Shown here in pieces: positions 47,678 to 58,743 of a DNA stretch of 64,000 nucleotides. Under the pieces are notes generated by a model, which was not told the origin of the DNA, did not search any database, and saw only the letters and a list, made by a program, of their open reading frames with translations. The stretch is from Raffaelea ambrosiae (Eukaryota; Ascomycota; Sordariomycetes; Ophiostomatales; Ophiostomataceae). The stretch covers positions 1,432,633-1,496,632 of the forward strand of contig PCDI01000001.1 of NCBI GenBank assembly GCA_002778195.1, given 5' to 3'. Both the position numbers and the translations under genes were made by a program. The number at the start of each line of letters is the position of its first letter. Positions within the stretch are counted from its first letter, which is position 1.

Positions 47678-49498
47678 TGTGGCGGAGGGGGGGAGAGAGA
47701 CGCAAGGAGAGAGAGAAAGGGCAAAAAAAAAGAGAGAGAGAGGGGGGGGGAGGGAGAGAAAGGTCCAGAGAGCTGCTAGTTATCGGTGACAAAACGATGT
47801 GGCGCCAAAGTTGTACCACGTCATGTCTCCCAACACCAGAGCTGATGGGGGCGGTGCTCGCAGTCGAGCAACAAGAAATACTGTATTCGCTCTTTCGTTG
47901 TCGCTGGGTATGAAAGCTCGAGGTCGACGATGGAGAAAAGGTCGAGGCAGGCAGACTGGGTGGGATGCTGTTGACGTGTCGTCACGGATTAGCTCGGCGT
48001 CAGCAGGCAGCGGCAATGGCTGACACTGGTTGGGGGCGTTGGAAAGGGATTCGGTTCGTGACGGAGAAAGGCATAAAGCTGGGTCGCGGTTGTGTGCGCC
48101 GTGGCCACGGGCAGCTGTTGAGCGCTGGAAGGACAGTTCGGGAGAGGTGATGAAACCCATGAGAACGATCACCAGAAATGGGGAGTTTGCTAACTAGCCA
48201 GAGGTGCATTAAAATAAATTCAATATTTAACTGATAAATAATATAGGAATAGCTGGCGATAAAGAACTGCAACGGGCGCTGGGCCACTAGCGGGCGATTG
48301 GCGGGACAGCTTAACCCCGTAAAGTATATAACTAGGTATTCAGGGGCAGAGCCGCTAAATGCAACTGAGGCACACCGCTGTAACTGGGAGGCACACAAGG
48401 TACTCGTACGTGTTCCGGTAGTGTTCATCCTGCTTTCTTTTTGCCCACGTGCAATGGACGTTGCGCCCGTCAGCCAACAAATACGAATAGCACAGATCTG
48501 TGAGGCTTGCTATTACGGGCTTCTTGCTTGAGCATTCACTTGATCTGATCATGTGACGCCCATGTGACGCCCATGTGACGACCAGCTGGCATTGCCAACG
48601 AGGCTCTCTGTTGCTGCTCCTGCCTGTTTGAGAAGTAAGACGGGATGACTAAGAAGAGCTTTCTTGCCATTGAGAGATGCGTCGTAAGACGGGCAAACGT
48701 AGACATTCCTAGTTTTCCCAATGACCCCTGGGCTCGCTAGACCGCCCTCTAATGTGATCAATTGGCGCCCTGTCTGTAGGTAGGAGGAATCTTGCAATGC
48801 TCGTAAGATATATGGCATACTAAGTCCAGCTAGCGGCACACTCCGCTAACCAGCCATTGACGGCCATGATAACAGTCAGAAACATCAAGTCGAACCTCGA
48901 CGGGACAATGGTCATGGTCCCTGCCCATTTCTGAGAGAGAGCATCGACGTGGAAGGCTACGCGAATCGTGCCCGGAGAGTGACTCCGTTCCCCGGCGTCG
49001 ACACAGAAAGATTCCTACTTCCTCTATCTCATGTCGACTCCACTACATTCCGTCTGATTGCCGGGGCCCCACAGGGCCTCTCTGGCCCGTGGCTATTGCC
49101 CTGAGTGCCCTGTGGTGGGTGGCGCTCCGATCGGGCTCCGATGGTCTACAGCGGCCCACGCCCTTTGGCTCAATTGCACTGGTCCCTATTCGTGCGATTT
49201 CCGCTGTCGCATGTCAGGCCGGGTTGCGCTGGTTATCTGTGACTCCCTGCGCCGTTCCCCACAAAGCTTCAACAATTTCGGTTCTGCACCAATATCTGAA
49301 TTTGTGTGCCATTGTTCGCATACTCGTCCTTGCTTCTTCCTTCCTCATTTTTTTTCTTCCGCGCCTCCCCTCCCCATATCCTGCCATTCTTCCTGTTTCT
49401 CTGCCATACTCGTCTGTTTCGCAATTTCTCAGTTGCCTTCCCTATCCACGCAGTCAGTCTCTCTCTCTCGCAATTCTTCCTGCAACACATCTCCCGCA
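47678..49498. promoter_or_regulatory. divergent promoter between SCY1 and the aminotransferase gene
   Basis: A 1.8-kb head-to-head spacer with no credible coding frame. It carries a CACGTG E-box (48446-48451) and a triplet of CATGTGAC sites (48550-48580). The last 250 bp before the aminotransferase ATG are strongly pyrimidine-rich. Confidence 0.6.
48550..48580. promoter_or_regulatory. three phased CATGTGAC (E-box, Cbf1-like) sites
   Basis: CATGTGACG(CC) occurs at 48550, 48561 and 48572, an 11-bp period near one helical turn. Its complement GTCACATG fits RTCACRTG, the site of Cbf1/USF-type bHLH factors. It lies about 920 bp upstream of the aminotransferase ATG and about 870 bp upstream of SCY1. 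Confidence 0.6.
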
Positions 49499-50871
49499 AT
49501 GCTTCGTCCGGCTTTCCGTCGCCTCGGCGGCGCGGCCGCCTCCTCCCTCCTTACACCGCCCGCCAAGATGATCTCGCCTGCCGCCGCCTCCATGTCCTCT
49601 GCCCGGTTACTACGGCTTCAGTCCGCGGCCCGGAGACACTACAGCTACGAGCCTGCCGCCGCTGTGTCCACCGACCAGCAGGACATCAGCCCCAGCAAGC
49701 TCCAGATCACCAAGACCTCGAAGCCTGGCGCACTTCACAAGCCGGAGGAGCTCGTCTTTGGCCGGTACTTCACAGGTAGGTTCTGGATTTCCCTATTGTC
49801 TGGCTGTCTGGCTGTCTGGCTCTTTGCCGACCTACTTTTGCTAACATCCCCGGCCCAGACCACATGATGACCATCGAGTGGAATCAGGACCAGGGCTGGC
49901 TTGCGCCGAAAATCGAGCCCTACCAGAACCTGTCCCTCGACCCGTCCAGCTGCGTCTTCCACTACGCCTTTGAGTGCTTCGAGGGCATGAAGGCCTACAA
50001 GGACAAGCAGGGCCGCATCCGCCTCTTCCGTCCGGACAAGAACATGGAGCGCTTCAACAAGTCGTCGGGCCGCATCGCCCTGCCGACCTTTACCGGATCC
50101 GCCCTCATCGAGCTCATTGCCACGTTCGCCAAGCTGGAGTCCCGCTTCATCCCGGACAAGCGCGGCTACTCGCTCTACCTGCGCCCGACCATGATCGGCA
50201 CGCAGAAGACGCTGGGTGTCAGCCCGCCCGGCTCGGCCATGTGCTTTGTCATCGCCTCCCCCGTGGGCCCTTACTATCCGACCGGCTTCAAGGCCATTTC
50301 GCTCGAGGCCACCGACTACGCCGTGCGCGCCTGGCCCGGCGGTGTCGGCGACAAGAAGCTCGGCGCCAACTACGCGCCCTGCATCGTGCCCCAGCGCGAG
50401 GCCATGAGCCGCGGCTTCCAACAGAACCTGTGGCTCTTTGGCCAGGAGGAGTATGTCACCGAGGTCGGCACCATGAACTTTTTCGTCGCCCTCCAGGACA
50501 AGGACACCGGCGCCAAGGAGCTGGTGACCGCGCCCCTCGACGGCACCATCCTCGAGGGCGTCACCCGCGATTCCGTCTTGGCCCTGGCCCGCGAGCGGCT
50601 CGCCCCCGAGGGCTGGAAGATCTCGGAGCGCAAGTACACCATGCAGGAGCTGGCCGATGCCTCGGCCGAGGGCCGGCTCATCGAGGCCTTTGGCGCCGGC
50701 ACGGCGGCCATTGTGAGCCCTGTGCGGACCATCAGCTGGCACGGCAAGACGGTCGACTGTGGCCTGAAGGACCACGAAGAGTCGGGCGAGGTGGCGACGC
50801 GGATGAAAGACTGGATTGAGGGCATCCAGTACGGCGATGAGGAGCACCCATGGAGCTACGTCTGCGAGTAA
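49499..50871 (+). CDS. BAT1: branched-chain amino acid aminotransferase, mitochondrial type
   Basis: Two exons, 49499-49775 and 49859-50871, give 429 residues; the intron has donor GTAGGT, a GCTAAC branch site and acceptor CCCAG. This PLP enzyme transfers the amino group between Leu/Ile/Val and 2-oxoglutarate, the last step of branched-chain synthesis. Fold-type IV features are VFHYAFECFEGMKAYKD, the lysine region GVGDKKLGANYAP with probable Schiff-base Lys259, EVGTMNFF, LDGTILEGVTRDSVL and FGAGTAAIVSPV. The N-terminus (MLRPAFRRLGGAAASS, then Arg-rich LLRLQSAARRHYSYEP) is a good mitochondrial targeting peptide. The chosen ATG is the one that yields this peptide; upstream in-frame sequence is leader. 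It could equally be named BAT2, because only one copy is visible here. Confidence 0.93.
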
Positions 50872-51667
50872 AAAAAAAACAAGCCTGTTTCTGTAGACTT
50901 TTGAAACGAAAGCAAAAAGAAAAAAGAAAAAAAGCATGGCATCAAAGCAGCAAAACGACGCCAAGACAATGATGTATGAGGATTTATGTAGAGGGGAATA
51001 CTGGGACAGATAAGCAAGCATTCAGTCTCAATGCGTATCAGGGTCAACCCATTGGATGTTCAAAAAGGACATTGGCATTCTGTCTTCATACTTTTGTCAT
51101 ACGAGTTTTCACATGAACAATAGACATACCTTTAGAATCTCTCACTGGCAACAAGGAATGTTTGAAAAGTTTCGAAATCTAGAAAGACGTTATATATACG
51201 GTACATACATGCGATTTGGGAACACAAGAGGAAGAGCGGCTCAAGTATCCCGAGGAAACAACTGGAGTCCCTCCGTAATACTGAGTCATGGTGTGCTCCT
51301 CAGAAAGGACATGATTCCCATCTTCCGGTGTCTCTTTTTGTTGTTCTTATATGTTGGTTGTTGTTTCATTGCGTTCCTGTCCTGGAGTGGATGCCACACC
51401 CCTGACAGTTTCCCACACCCCCAATCGTTCCATGCGAGTAAAAAGAAAAAGCTAGAAAAGACCAAAAAGGTAAAAGACAAGAAATATGACAAAACATAGC
51501 AATGGTTCGGTCCCCCCCAAACCTCTTCCCCCTTTCCTGCTCTTTCGTTGGGTTGCATAACCTCTATAAAAATGTTTCTTTGTTGAAGACGTGATAAAAT
51601 TATTTTTATCCTTTTTTTGTCACCCCGGGGTTTTCGAATTATTTGTTTGTCACTTTCCTCTCCTTCT
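50872..51667. other. convergent 3' region between the aminotransferase and complex I subunit genes
   Basis: A 796-bp tail-to-tail spacer with A-rich stretches suited to polyadenylation. No credible coding frame. Confidence 0.6.
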
Positions 51668-52127
51668 CTACTCCTTCTTCTCTGGGAACGGGTCGGCCAG
51701 GATGCCCTCGGCTTCTAACCGTCTCCGGGCCTCCTCGAGAGCCCACGTTTGTATCCTGCGTCTATTAGCATGGGAATTGGAATTGAAGGACCCAAGGACC
51801 CGCCCAAACAAAGAGAGCGACATACGATGTGTCCGGCTTGAACGGGATGACGGCGGCAAACACAATCAAGCTACCGCCGAACCCCCAGTACATGGCCTTC
51901 TCCCACCCCTCGTTCTTGTACTTCTCCCCCGGCTTCACGCCAAACAGCCAGCCCGTCGGCGGGTCGTACGGCGACTCGTGGTGGCCTGCTGACCGCTGGG
52001 CCGAGGTGCTGGAGAATGGCCGGCGTGCGGCCGGCCGCAGAGAGCTGGATGTGGAGGACTTGGGCTTGGCGGCTTGTGACAGAACGCGCCGGGCGGCGCC
52101 CGTGCTGCGGATCGATGCGGACAGCAT
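51668..52127 (-). CDS. NADH:ubiquinone oxidoreductase ESSS (NDUFB11-type) subunit
   Basis: Two exons, 51826-52127 and 51668-51755, with a 70-bp intron, give 129 residues. This is an accessory single-span subunit of the membrane arm of respiratory complex I in the mitochondrial inner membrane. The first 40 residues are Ser/Arg/Ala-rich and read as a mitochondrial targeting sequence (MLSASIRSTGAARRVLSQAA). Then come ESPYDPPTGWLFGVKPGEKY, EGWEKAMYWGFGGSLIVFAA (membrane span) and, after splicing, FKPDTSIQTWALEEARRRLE. The family pattern ESPYDPPxGWLFG...GEKY is clear. A second acceptor 6 nt upstream (exon start 51761) would add two residues (RR in place of direct S-I) in frame; I prefer the CAG site. 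It is divergent from YTH1. Confidence 0.88.
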
Positions 52128-52975
52128 GGCGGTTGTGGTGCTTTTCTTTTGGGTTGATTCAACTCGTGGTATCCAGCGTCATGTACGGATGTGGTTTTGT
52201 TCCCCTCCCTAGAATCTCTGACCGACTTCCGGAAATTCTCTGCTTGGGTTTCCGCGGAATCGCCGGCCAAGAGGAGATGAGACAAGAAAAAAAAAACTGG
52301 AGAGCGGAGATTTGCGTAGATCGGCCAAACCCCTGTGTCGTCGAATGCGCGCGCTCGGACAGGGTGCAATTGAGTCGGGTGCGGGTGTGTGCGTGTGGGA
52401 TTGCCGGGGGGAAGACACACACGATTGGAGCGGTGGTGATGGTTGTGGTGATCGTGAGGTATGTTTCGTGGTCGGTTAAGAGGAGGGAGAAGAGAAAAAG
52501 GACGCTTTCTCACAAAGCAATCGATCGGATTGGCTGAATCAGGGTCCGCTTTTCCCCCATGTGCTGCAAACTGCGGTGGGCGGGAATCCTCGGAAACACT
52601 GTCGGGCCGGTGCCAGCTGCTCAGATATATGGCTGCCCAACGGGGCTTTGCCTTACTCGGCTTATGTAACACGCGACCCTTGAACTAATAACTAACGAAC
52701 AACCAGCGACCCTGAAGCTCTGACTAGCAAGTGTCAGATCCTTACAAAAGCTTCCTGTGTCGTCCAGAGCTTTCCACCCGTTGCCACGCAGTCGCCTGGC
52801 GCTTCTTCTTCTTTTGCGACAAAGAAGAACCTCATTTACGGCTCTCTGACGAACACTAGAACGAACTATCAGTTGTTTACGCGTATACATCCATTCCCCA
52901 CGATCATCAGGCAAAGAACGAGACACGGCCAACCTCCCGTACCAAAGCCAACTACGCGCCTCCCCCGTCTACACC
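52128..52975. promoter_or_regulatory. divergent promoter between the complex I subunit gene and YTH1
   Basis: An 848-bp head-to-head spacer with no credible coding frame. One ACGCGT lies at 52879-52884, 92 bp before the YTH1 ATG; as a single copy it may be chance. Confidence 0.55.
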
Positions 52976-53911
52976 ATGGCGACGGCCACCCAGATGGCAC
53001 CCGGCGCGGCAGCGGCGGGCCCGTCATCGGCATCGTCCCAATCCTCCCTCACCCCGACGGAACGCCTCGCCGCCGGCATGCTCGCCCACGCCCACCCGAC
53101 CTACGCCTTCGCCTTCACCCCGTTCCTCCAGTCCACCTACCACCACGGCCTGCCCGCCGACCGCCCCATCTGCAAGGCCTACAGCGCCGGCCACTGCCCG
53201 CTGGGGTCGCGGTGCCCCGAACGACACATCTCCGCTCCGGCGGGGGGTGGTGGCGGCCGGGAAGGAGGCGGCGGCGGCCGCGAGCCTGGCGGCTTCAACA
53301 GTCTGGTGTGCAAGCACTGGCTGCGCGGCCTCTGCAAGAAGGGCGAAGGGTGCGAGTTCCTCCACGAGTACAACCTGCGCAAGATGCCCGAGTGCAATTT
53401 TTTCCTGCGGAACGGCTACTGCAGCAACGGCGACGAGTGCCTGTATCTGCACATTGACCCGCGCAGCAAGCTGCCGCCGTGCCCAGACTACGACAACCGC
53501 GGGTTCTGCGCGCTGGGGCCGACGTGCCCCAAGAAGCACGTGCGGCGCACGCTGTGTCCGTACTACCTGGCGGGCTTCTGTCCGGACGGGCGCGGCTGCA
53601 AGGAGGGCGCCCATCCGCACTGGTCGCCGGTGGCCGTGGTGGTGCCACTGCCGCCCGCAGACGAGGCAGCAGCAGCCGGGGCAACAGGCACGCCCTCCAT
53701 GGGAGGAGGCGCCTTCGACGACGAGATGGGCAACAACAACACACCGGACGAGTACCAGCCACACCATGTCGACAGCGAGGACGACCGGGACCGGGGACAA
53801 CAGCAACAGCAACACCGGGGTGGGTTCAAGGGTCGGGGTGGAGGTGTTGGTGGCGGTGGTCGGTGGCGTGGGAGAGGAGGCGGGCACAAGTTCCGGGGAC
53901 GGAACTACTGA
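52976..53911 (+). CDS. YTH1: mRNA 3'-end-processing protein Yth1 (CPSF30)
   Basis: A single exon of 311 residues. Yth1 is the CCCH zinc-finger subunit of the cleavage and polyadenylation factor; it recognises the poly(A) signal region and tethers the machinery. Five C-x7-8-C-x4-5-C-x3-H fingers are seen in order: ICKAYSAGHCPLGSRCPERH, VCKHWLRGLCKKGEGCEFLH, ECNFFLRNGYCSNGDECLYL then H, PCPDYDNRGFCALGPTCPKK then H, and a last one starting LCPYYLAGFCPDGRGC. A Gly/Glu insert separates fingers 1 and 2. The C-terminus is a disordered Gln/His then RGG tail (GFKGRGGGVGGGGRWRGRGG), longer than in the 208-residue yeast protein and suited to RNA binding. The start gives MATATQMAPGAAAAG. Confidence 0.94.
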   Translation: MATATQMAPGAAAAGPSSASSQSSLTPTERLAAGMLAHAHPTYAFAFTPFLQSTYHHGLPADRPICKAYSAGHCPLGSRCPERHISAPAGGGGGREGGGGGREPGGFNSLVCKHWLRGLCKKGEGCEFLHEYNLRKMPECNFFLRNGYCSNGDECLYLHIDPRSKLPPCPDYDNRGFCALGPTCPKKHVRRTLCPYYLAGFCPDGRGCKEGAHPHWSPVAVVVPLPPADEAAAAGATGTPSMGGGAFDDEMGNNNTPDEYQPHHVDSEDDRDRGQQQQQHRGGFKGRGGGVGGGGRWRGRGGGHKFRGRNY

Positions 53912-54590
53912 GGAAGCGGCCCTGGGGGGTGAAATTGAGCGAAAACCAGTGATACACCCGTGATACCTTGGTGCGCATGTATTATAAACGACGTAATGAC
54001 ATCTTGTATATATGTATGTAGATTCAAACAGAAAAACAATCATGAGTCTATTGGCCACGGCAGCAGCCATGTTGTATGTTGAGTTGCCTTTCCCTGCACA
54101 GGCATATGTACTTGTATAATGTGATGCATGACAAAAGAAGTAGAGGAAGAAGAAGAAAGAAGAAATGAAAAAGTTGAGAGCCGCACGCTGGGACGAGATG
54201 CTTTTGACGAAAATGTGAAGTTGAAAGAAGAGGAGAAACCCAGCGTACACAAGCCCGAGAAAGACCATAGAAAAAACCATTAAAGAGTAGAAAATACCAG
54301 ATCCGAACCAAAAGAAATAAGATAAACCATATGTATGAACAAGGCTGCCGAGTGTGCTGGCAATGCTGTAAGTTTCGTCCAAGTCGTCGTCAGTGAACAA
54401 AAAGAGAAAGAAGAAGAAAAAAAAGAAGCAAGTGAACAGTCCCATCCCATCGTCGAGTCATAAATTAAAAGAGCGCAATATCCTCGTCATTTCCGTGACC
54501 CATAATCCATGGCCTGTGGTGATAGATCTCAGAAATAAGTACCTATCCCCACAGATTGCCAACCAAGCTATTATCATTTTTGGTGGTGCA
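53912..54590. other. convergent 3' region between YTH1 and the DUF1776 gene
   Basis: A 680-bp tail-to-tail spacer, A-rich on the plus strand. No credible coding frame; longer antisense frames nearby are shadows of the two genes. Confidence 0.6.
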
Positions 54591-56503
54591 CTACCGCCAA
54601 ATGTGCGAGTCGCCCTGGACGGCCACAAAGTCGTTGCTCGTTGTCCGCTGCTTGCTGCTGCTCTTGCTCTTGGTCGACGTGGTCGAGGCCGAGTCGCTCG
54701 ACGACGACAGCGTCGACGCCGTGGCCACCGAGGACAGGGACACGTTGGACGCCGTGGCCGCAGCGGGCGCCGCCTGGTACCACGAGCCCAGGTCGTCCAC
54801 CTTGCGCACGCCCATCATCCACGCCACCAGCCCGCGCGGCACAAACACACCGACAAAGCCGTACAGGTCGGCGCCCAGGCCGACGCGCACAATGCCGTTC
54901 GTGTCGGACCCGTCGAGCACGTCGAATACGGCGTGGTGCAGGTCCCGCATCTGCGTGCCGCGCACGCCGCGGATGGCCTGGCCGCTGCCGAGCGCCGATG
55001 TGCTCTGGGCCGTAAAGTTGCGGCCGTACATGTGCCGGGCCGGCTCGGGCCACGACAGCGTGTCCGAGTTGGACGGCGGGATGCGCACAGACGTGTTGGA
55101 GGTGGGGTGGCTGCCGTGGTGGTGGTGGCTAGCGCCGTTGGGGGACGACGTGGTGGGGGCCCCCGCCAGCTTGGCCGGCGCAAAGCCGGTAAAGTCAAAG
55201 GTGCCGAGCTGGATGTGCGTCACGGGGATGGCCAGCGGCCGCAGCTCGGCGGCCAGGACCTCGGTGAAGGCGGACAGCGCGGAGCAGACGGTGGACTCGG
55301 GCGCGTGGAAGGGCGGGTTCACAGACGAGATGATGGACGGGCGGAGGACGAGCACCTTGGGCGGCGGCGGCGTCTTGTCGGCGGCTGGGGACGGTGGATT
55401 GCTGCTGCTGCTGCTGCTGTTCTTGATCGTGGCCAGGGTCAGGTTCGACAGGTTGGAGGCCGTCTCGAGCAGGGAGGACGGCTTCTCGCCCGGCTGGAGG
55501 GCGGTGCGGGCGGTGAGCAGCGGGAGGAAGGCCTGGATGGTGAGGATGGGGTGCAGCAGGTGGGTGTTGAAGAGGTCGGCGAAGCTGGAGGGCGGGATGG
55601 TGGCGATGGGCGAGGTCTGGTAGTGCAGCGAGGGGATGAGGATGATGCCGGTCAGGGTGAGGTGGCTGCGGCGGGCGCCGGGGACGGCGGCATGGGGGGC
55701 GCGCAGGTAGAGCGCGAAGCGGTCGAGGGCGGCGGAGGCGGCGGCGGTCTGGGAGGTCCAGTCAGTAGACATACCGGGGTAAAATGAAGCAGAAGGAACG
55801 AGGCTCACATCCGTGATGTCAATGCTCAGAGGCCGGATGTCCTGCCGGGACAGCTTGTGCACGGCGCTCTCGTCCTCGGCCGAGCCGCACACAATGTACA
55901 CGACAAAGCCGCGGCGCTCGAGGTCCAGCGCGACGGACTGCGTCACGGGTAGCGCCGGCGACGCGGCAATGATGACGACCTCGCAGCGGGCGCCGTTGCG
56001 GGCGCGCCGGGCCCGGCGGTACTTGCGCGCCGACAGCGCCTTCCGGGCGACCTTGTACGTGACCGTGCCGAAGAGCAGGGCCAGCAGGGTGGCCGCCACC
56101 TTGTGGCGCAGCACCCAGTCCTGCGCGCGCTCGCACAGCGTCATCGGCGGCTGCTTGGCGGCGTGGGAGCGGGCGACGGACGGCAGCCAGCGGTCGACGG
56201 TCTCCTGGGCCCTTTCGGGCAGCTGGGCCTTGACGGTTTCCGGCAGCCAGGCCACCGTCTGGGCGAGCTGCTCGCGCAGCTTGTCGGCGGCGCCGTCAAA
56301 CTTGTCGTCGACATACTCGGTGAAGTTGCCCGAGTACCTGCGGATCTCGTCCGTGATGCTGGTGAGCTGCGGCGGTGGCAGGAACGCCGAGGTTAGCTGG
56401 ACAACTGAATATACAAAGGTGGGGACAGAGCCGATAACCGAATTAATTTTTTGCTTGCATTAGAACTCACCATCTCGGTGATCGGCTTGTCGTCGCCAGA
56501 CAT
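54591..56503 (-). CDS. DUF1776 fungal protein, SDR-like fold, membrane-anchored
   Basis: Preferred model: exons 56471-56503, 55809-56366 and 54591-55748, giving 582 residues. The family is fungal and includes yeast YNL181W; it resembles short-chain dehydrogenases but the reaction is unknown. The N-terminus reads MSGDDKPITEM then LTSITDEIRRYSGNFTEYVD. A hydrophobic segment (VAATLLALLFGTVTYKVA) precedes a basic stretch RRARRARNGA. The Rossmann-like start is EVVIIAASPALPVTQSVALD, then GFVVYIVCGSAEDE. Later blocks are SFADLFNTHLLHPILTIQAF, VLVLRPSIISSVNPPFHAPE and STVCSALSAFTEVLAAELRP. The second intron (55749-55808, GTGAGC to CCCAG, 60 nt) keeps the frame open, so it could be read through. Intron 1 has two in-frame acceptors, exon start 56366 or 56396. 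Confidence 0.82.
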
Positions 56504-57099
56504 GACGGGCCAGCGTTTGCAGTCCGCACACACAAGAGAAGAAAATCAAGTCTGCGGGGACAAGACTGGCCGTGCTGTGCCGTCTCTCTCCTGTGTTGGA
56601 TAGTTTTTCCTTGTCTTGTGCAGAAGGGAGACGGGGTTGTGGGCTGGAGACGAAGAAGAGGGAAGAGAGCGAAGAAAAAGAGAAGGAGAGACGACAGAAA
56701 GGCGGTGGACCGGGGAAAATACACGGCCAGCACACCAAATATTGGGCAGAAAAAAATTACAACAGCGGGCAAGACAGGGAAGGCAGCTCCACAAGCCCAG
56801 CCCGAAAGCTAGGGTATTTTTTTTTATCGATAACTAATACACCGCATTATGCAGTGCGCCAGCCTAACGTCATTCGCCCCCCCCCCCTTGTCAGTTCTCG
56901 CCTCCCTGTCAGTCCAGTGGCCAGACTGTATCCTAGTTACATACTAATACCGTACGGTGTAAGATACGGTTGTGTGGGGTCCCGCTTTTTTCGTCTTATT
57001 GATTCTTCAGGTCAGCAAATGATAAATGTCACCTTCTCTCAGTCTCTATTCATGCATTTGTTCATTTTCATTTCCTCCTTTTTTTTTTTGCTCTTTCAA
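56504..57099. other. DUF1776 promoter and methyltransferase 3' flank
   Basis: A 596-bp spacer between two minus-strand genes. It should contain the DUF1776 promoter and the methyltransferase 3' UTR. It has a C-run near 56880 and T-rich stretches. No gene seen. Confidence 0.55.
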
Positions 57100-58184
57100 C
57101 TAAATCTTACGCGCCAGAACACGCAGGCGCACGTAGTTCAGGTTGTTGCCCCCGCCCGGCTGCTTCGTCGTGTAGTCCAGCACCTCGACCACCTCGCGCG
57201 TGCAGGCTTCCCGCTCGGCCTCGGGCACGGCGTCCAGGAACGGTCGTGCCATCAGCCGGATCCAGCCGTCGACACCGCCGGCGTCTGCGGGTGTCGGCCG
57301 CCACTCGCGCTCGACCTTTTCGACGCGCCAGCCGCCAACGCGCTGCTCCATGATGTCGCGCACCCATGCCTCGTCCGGGAAGAACCACGGGTTGGCCGCC
57401 TTGGTGGCCTCCATGCCGATGTGGCGGCTGACACCCGCCACGATGCCCGTGACCAGCTCGGTCACGTTGCCGAGGCCACCCATTTCAAAGGCAAAGACGC
57501 CACCGGGCTGCAGGGCCGCATGGATGCCGCGGAAGAACTGCTCGTGCTTGGCCTCGTCGCGGAGGATCCAGTGCATGGCAGCATTGGAAAAAGCCTTGGA
57601 GAACTCGGCTTTTTGCAGTTCCGGACGGTCCACGAGGTCATTGCAGTTGTAGGCTGCGAGAGAACGAGAGGTTAATATAGAGCTCGACTAGGCGCTCATC
57701 TTGAGAGTCTCACTTTCAAATGTGCAGTTCTTGAGGCCAGCATCGGCAGCAGCCTTCTCGGCGGCCTGGATCATCTTGGCCGAGTTGTCCACACCATGGA
57801 CGCGGCCGGTACCCTCAGCAAGGGTTTTGCCCATCTGTACGTTGAGGATTCCATCTAGCAATATCCAGTCAGCACCTGCCAGGAACATGTAAGTCAGGCC
57901 AGCAAAGATTCGTCATTTACCACCACAGCCAATGTCCAGGATGACATCGTCTTTCTGGGGGTCAAGCCACCCGATGATCTTGCCGGCCAGTTTGGGAACA
58001 AAAGAGGCAGCATTTTGGTACGACTAGTTCGCAAATTAGATGCATAAGTAATGATTCCGTAGCCTACAGGAGAAACGGGAAGCAAGCCACGCCAAATTTG
58101 GGGTTCCCTCTGTCCTAAATCACACAGCCGGCTAGAGCCTGGACTTACCTCTGTCGACCAGATGTCCTTCTTTTCGGTAGCCAT
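57100..58184 (-). CDS. class I SAM-dependent methyltransferase
   Basis: Four exons, 58149-58184, 57921-58023, 57714-57854 and 57100-57653, give 277 residues; all three introns (125, 66 and 60 bp) are needed to join the conserved blocks. The Rossmann motif I is VILDIGCGDGILNVQMG (about 39-55), followed by the acidic motif II region VHGVDNSAKMIQAAEKA, then FSNAAMHWILRDEAKHEQFF and LQPGGVFAFEMGGLGNVTEL. The N-terminus MATEKKDIWSTESYQNAASF resembles small cytosolic methyltransferases of the UbiE/trans-aconitate type. The substrate cannot be read from sequence. The gene lies downstream of the amidase gene on the same strand, with a separate promoter and TATA box at 58315-58322. Three short introns in an 834-nt coding sequence make this the most intron-dense gene in the window. 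Confidence 0.88.
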
Positions 58185-58743
58185 GGTACACAAAGAGCAG
58201 CACTATTCTCGGCGTTTGCTTCTTGGTCTTTCAAACCACACGTCCTAATCTCCTCAGCGGAAAGACGCCTCTGAACTGACACTGCTCTTCCGATCTTGTT
58301 CTTGGCGGTGGTTGTATTTATACGTGTCTAAGTGAGTCCCTTAACCCCGCGTTTTCGATGCTGGGGACAGTTGACTGCTCTATGCCCGTGCCGATTTCGG
58401 AGAGTTTCCTAATAACAATCAGGGCAGGCACACAACCTGTCTGCAGCGTTGTGGGCTGTAGGACGGGAAGCTAGGGGTGGTAGCTGGTGGGCTAGCCATT
58501 CGTTGCTTGAGAATTACCAATGGCTATCAGCGGCTTTCTACATCTCGCTATTTCCCCGACTACCGTGCGAGATACTTTGACAAGGAAGGAAAACAACAGT
58601 TAGTTTGTCTCGTAGTATTGGTAAATAAAGGGCCTGACAGCTATCTGACAAGTAAACCCGCCCCATCATCAACCTTTGATCCGGATTTTTATGATTTTTG
58701 TTTTTTTGATTTTTGCATTTTGTGTATGTTTTACTTTGACATT
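58185..58743. other. methyltransferase promoter and amidase 3' flank
   Basis: A 559-bp spacer between two minus-strand genes, with a clear TATA box on the minus strand. No gene seen. Confidence 0.6.
58315..58322 (-). promoter_or_regulatory. TATA box of the methyltransferase gene
   Basis: Minus-strand TATAAATA, 131 bp upstream of the ATG at 58184. It is the best-placed TATA box in the window and suggests regulated rather than housekeeping expression. Confidence 0.6.

Noticed and set aside
46145..47779. 544-codon plus-strand open frame opposite SCY1
   Set aside because: It is an antisense shadow of GC-rich third positions with Arg/Gln/His-rich translation and no domain. The minus strand encodes the pseudokinase.
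48880..48910. Possible minus-strand tRNA B-box (AGGTTCGACTT)
   Set aside because: The T-loop ends TTG rather than TCC, and I could not find a matching acceptor stem, A-box or anticodon arm nearby.
49735..51021. 428-codon minus-strand open frame opposite the aminotransferase
   Set aside because: It has antisense composition, and the plus strand carries the complete fold-type IV aminotransferase.
54393..55787. 464-codon plus-strand open frame opposite the DUF1776 gene
   Set aside because: It is a Gly/Arg/Val shadow with no domain; the minus strand shows the DUF1776 blocks.
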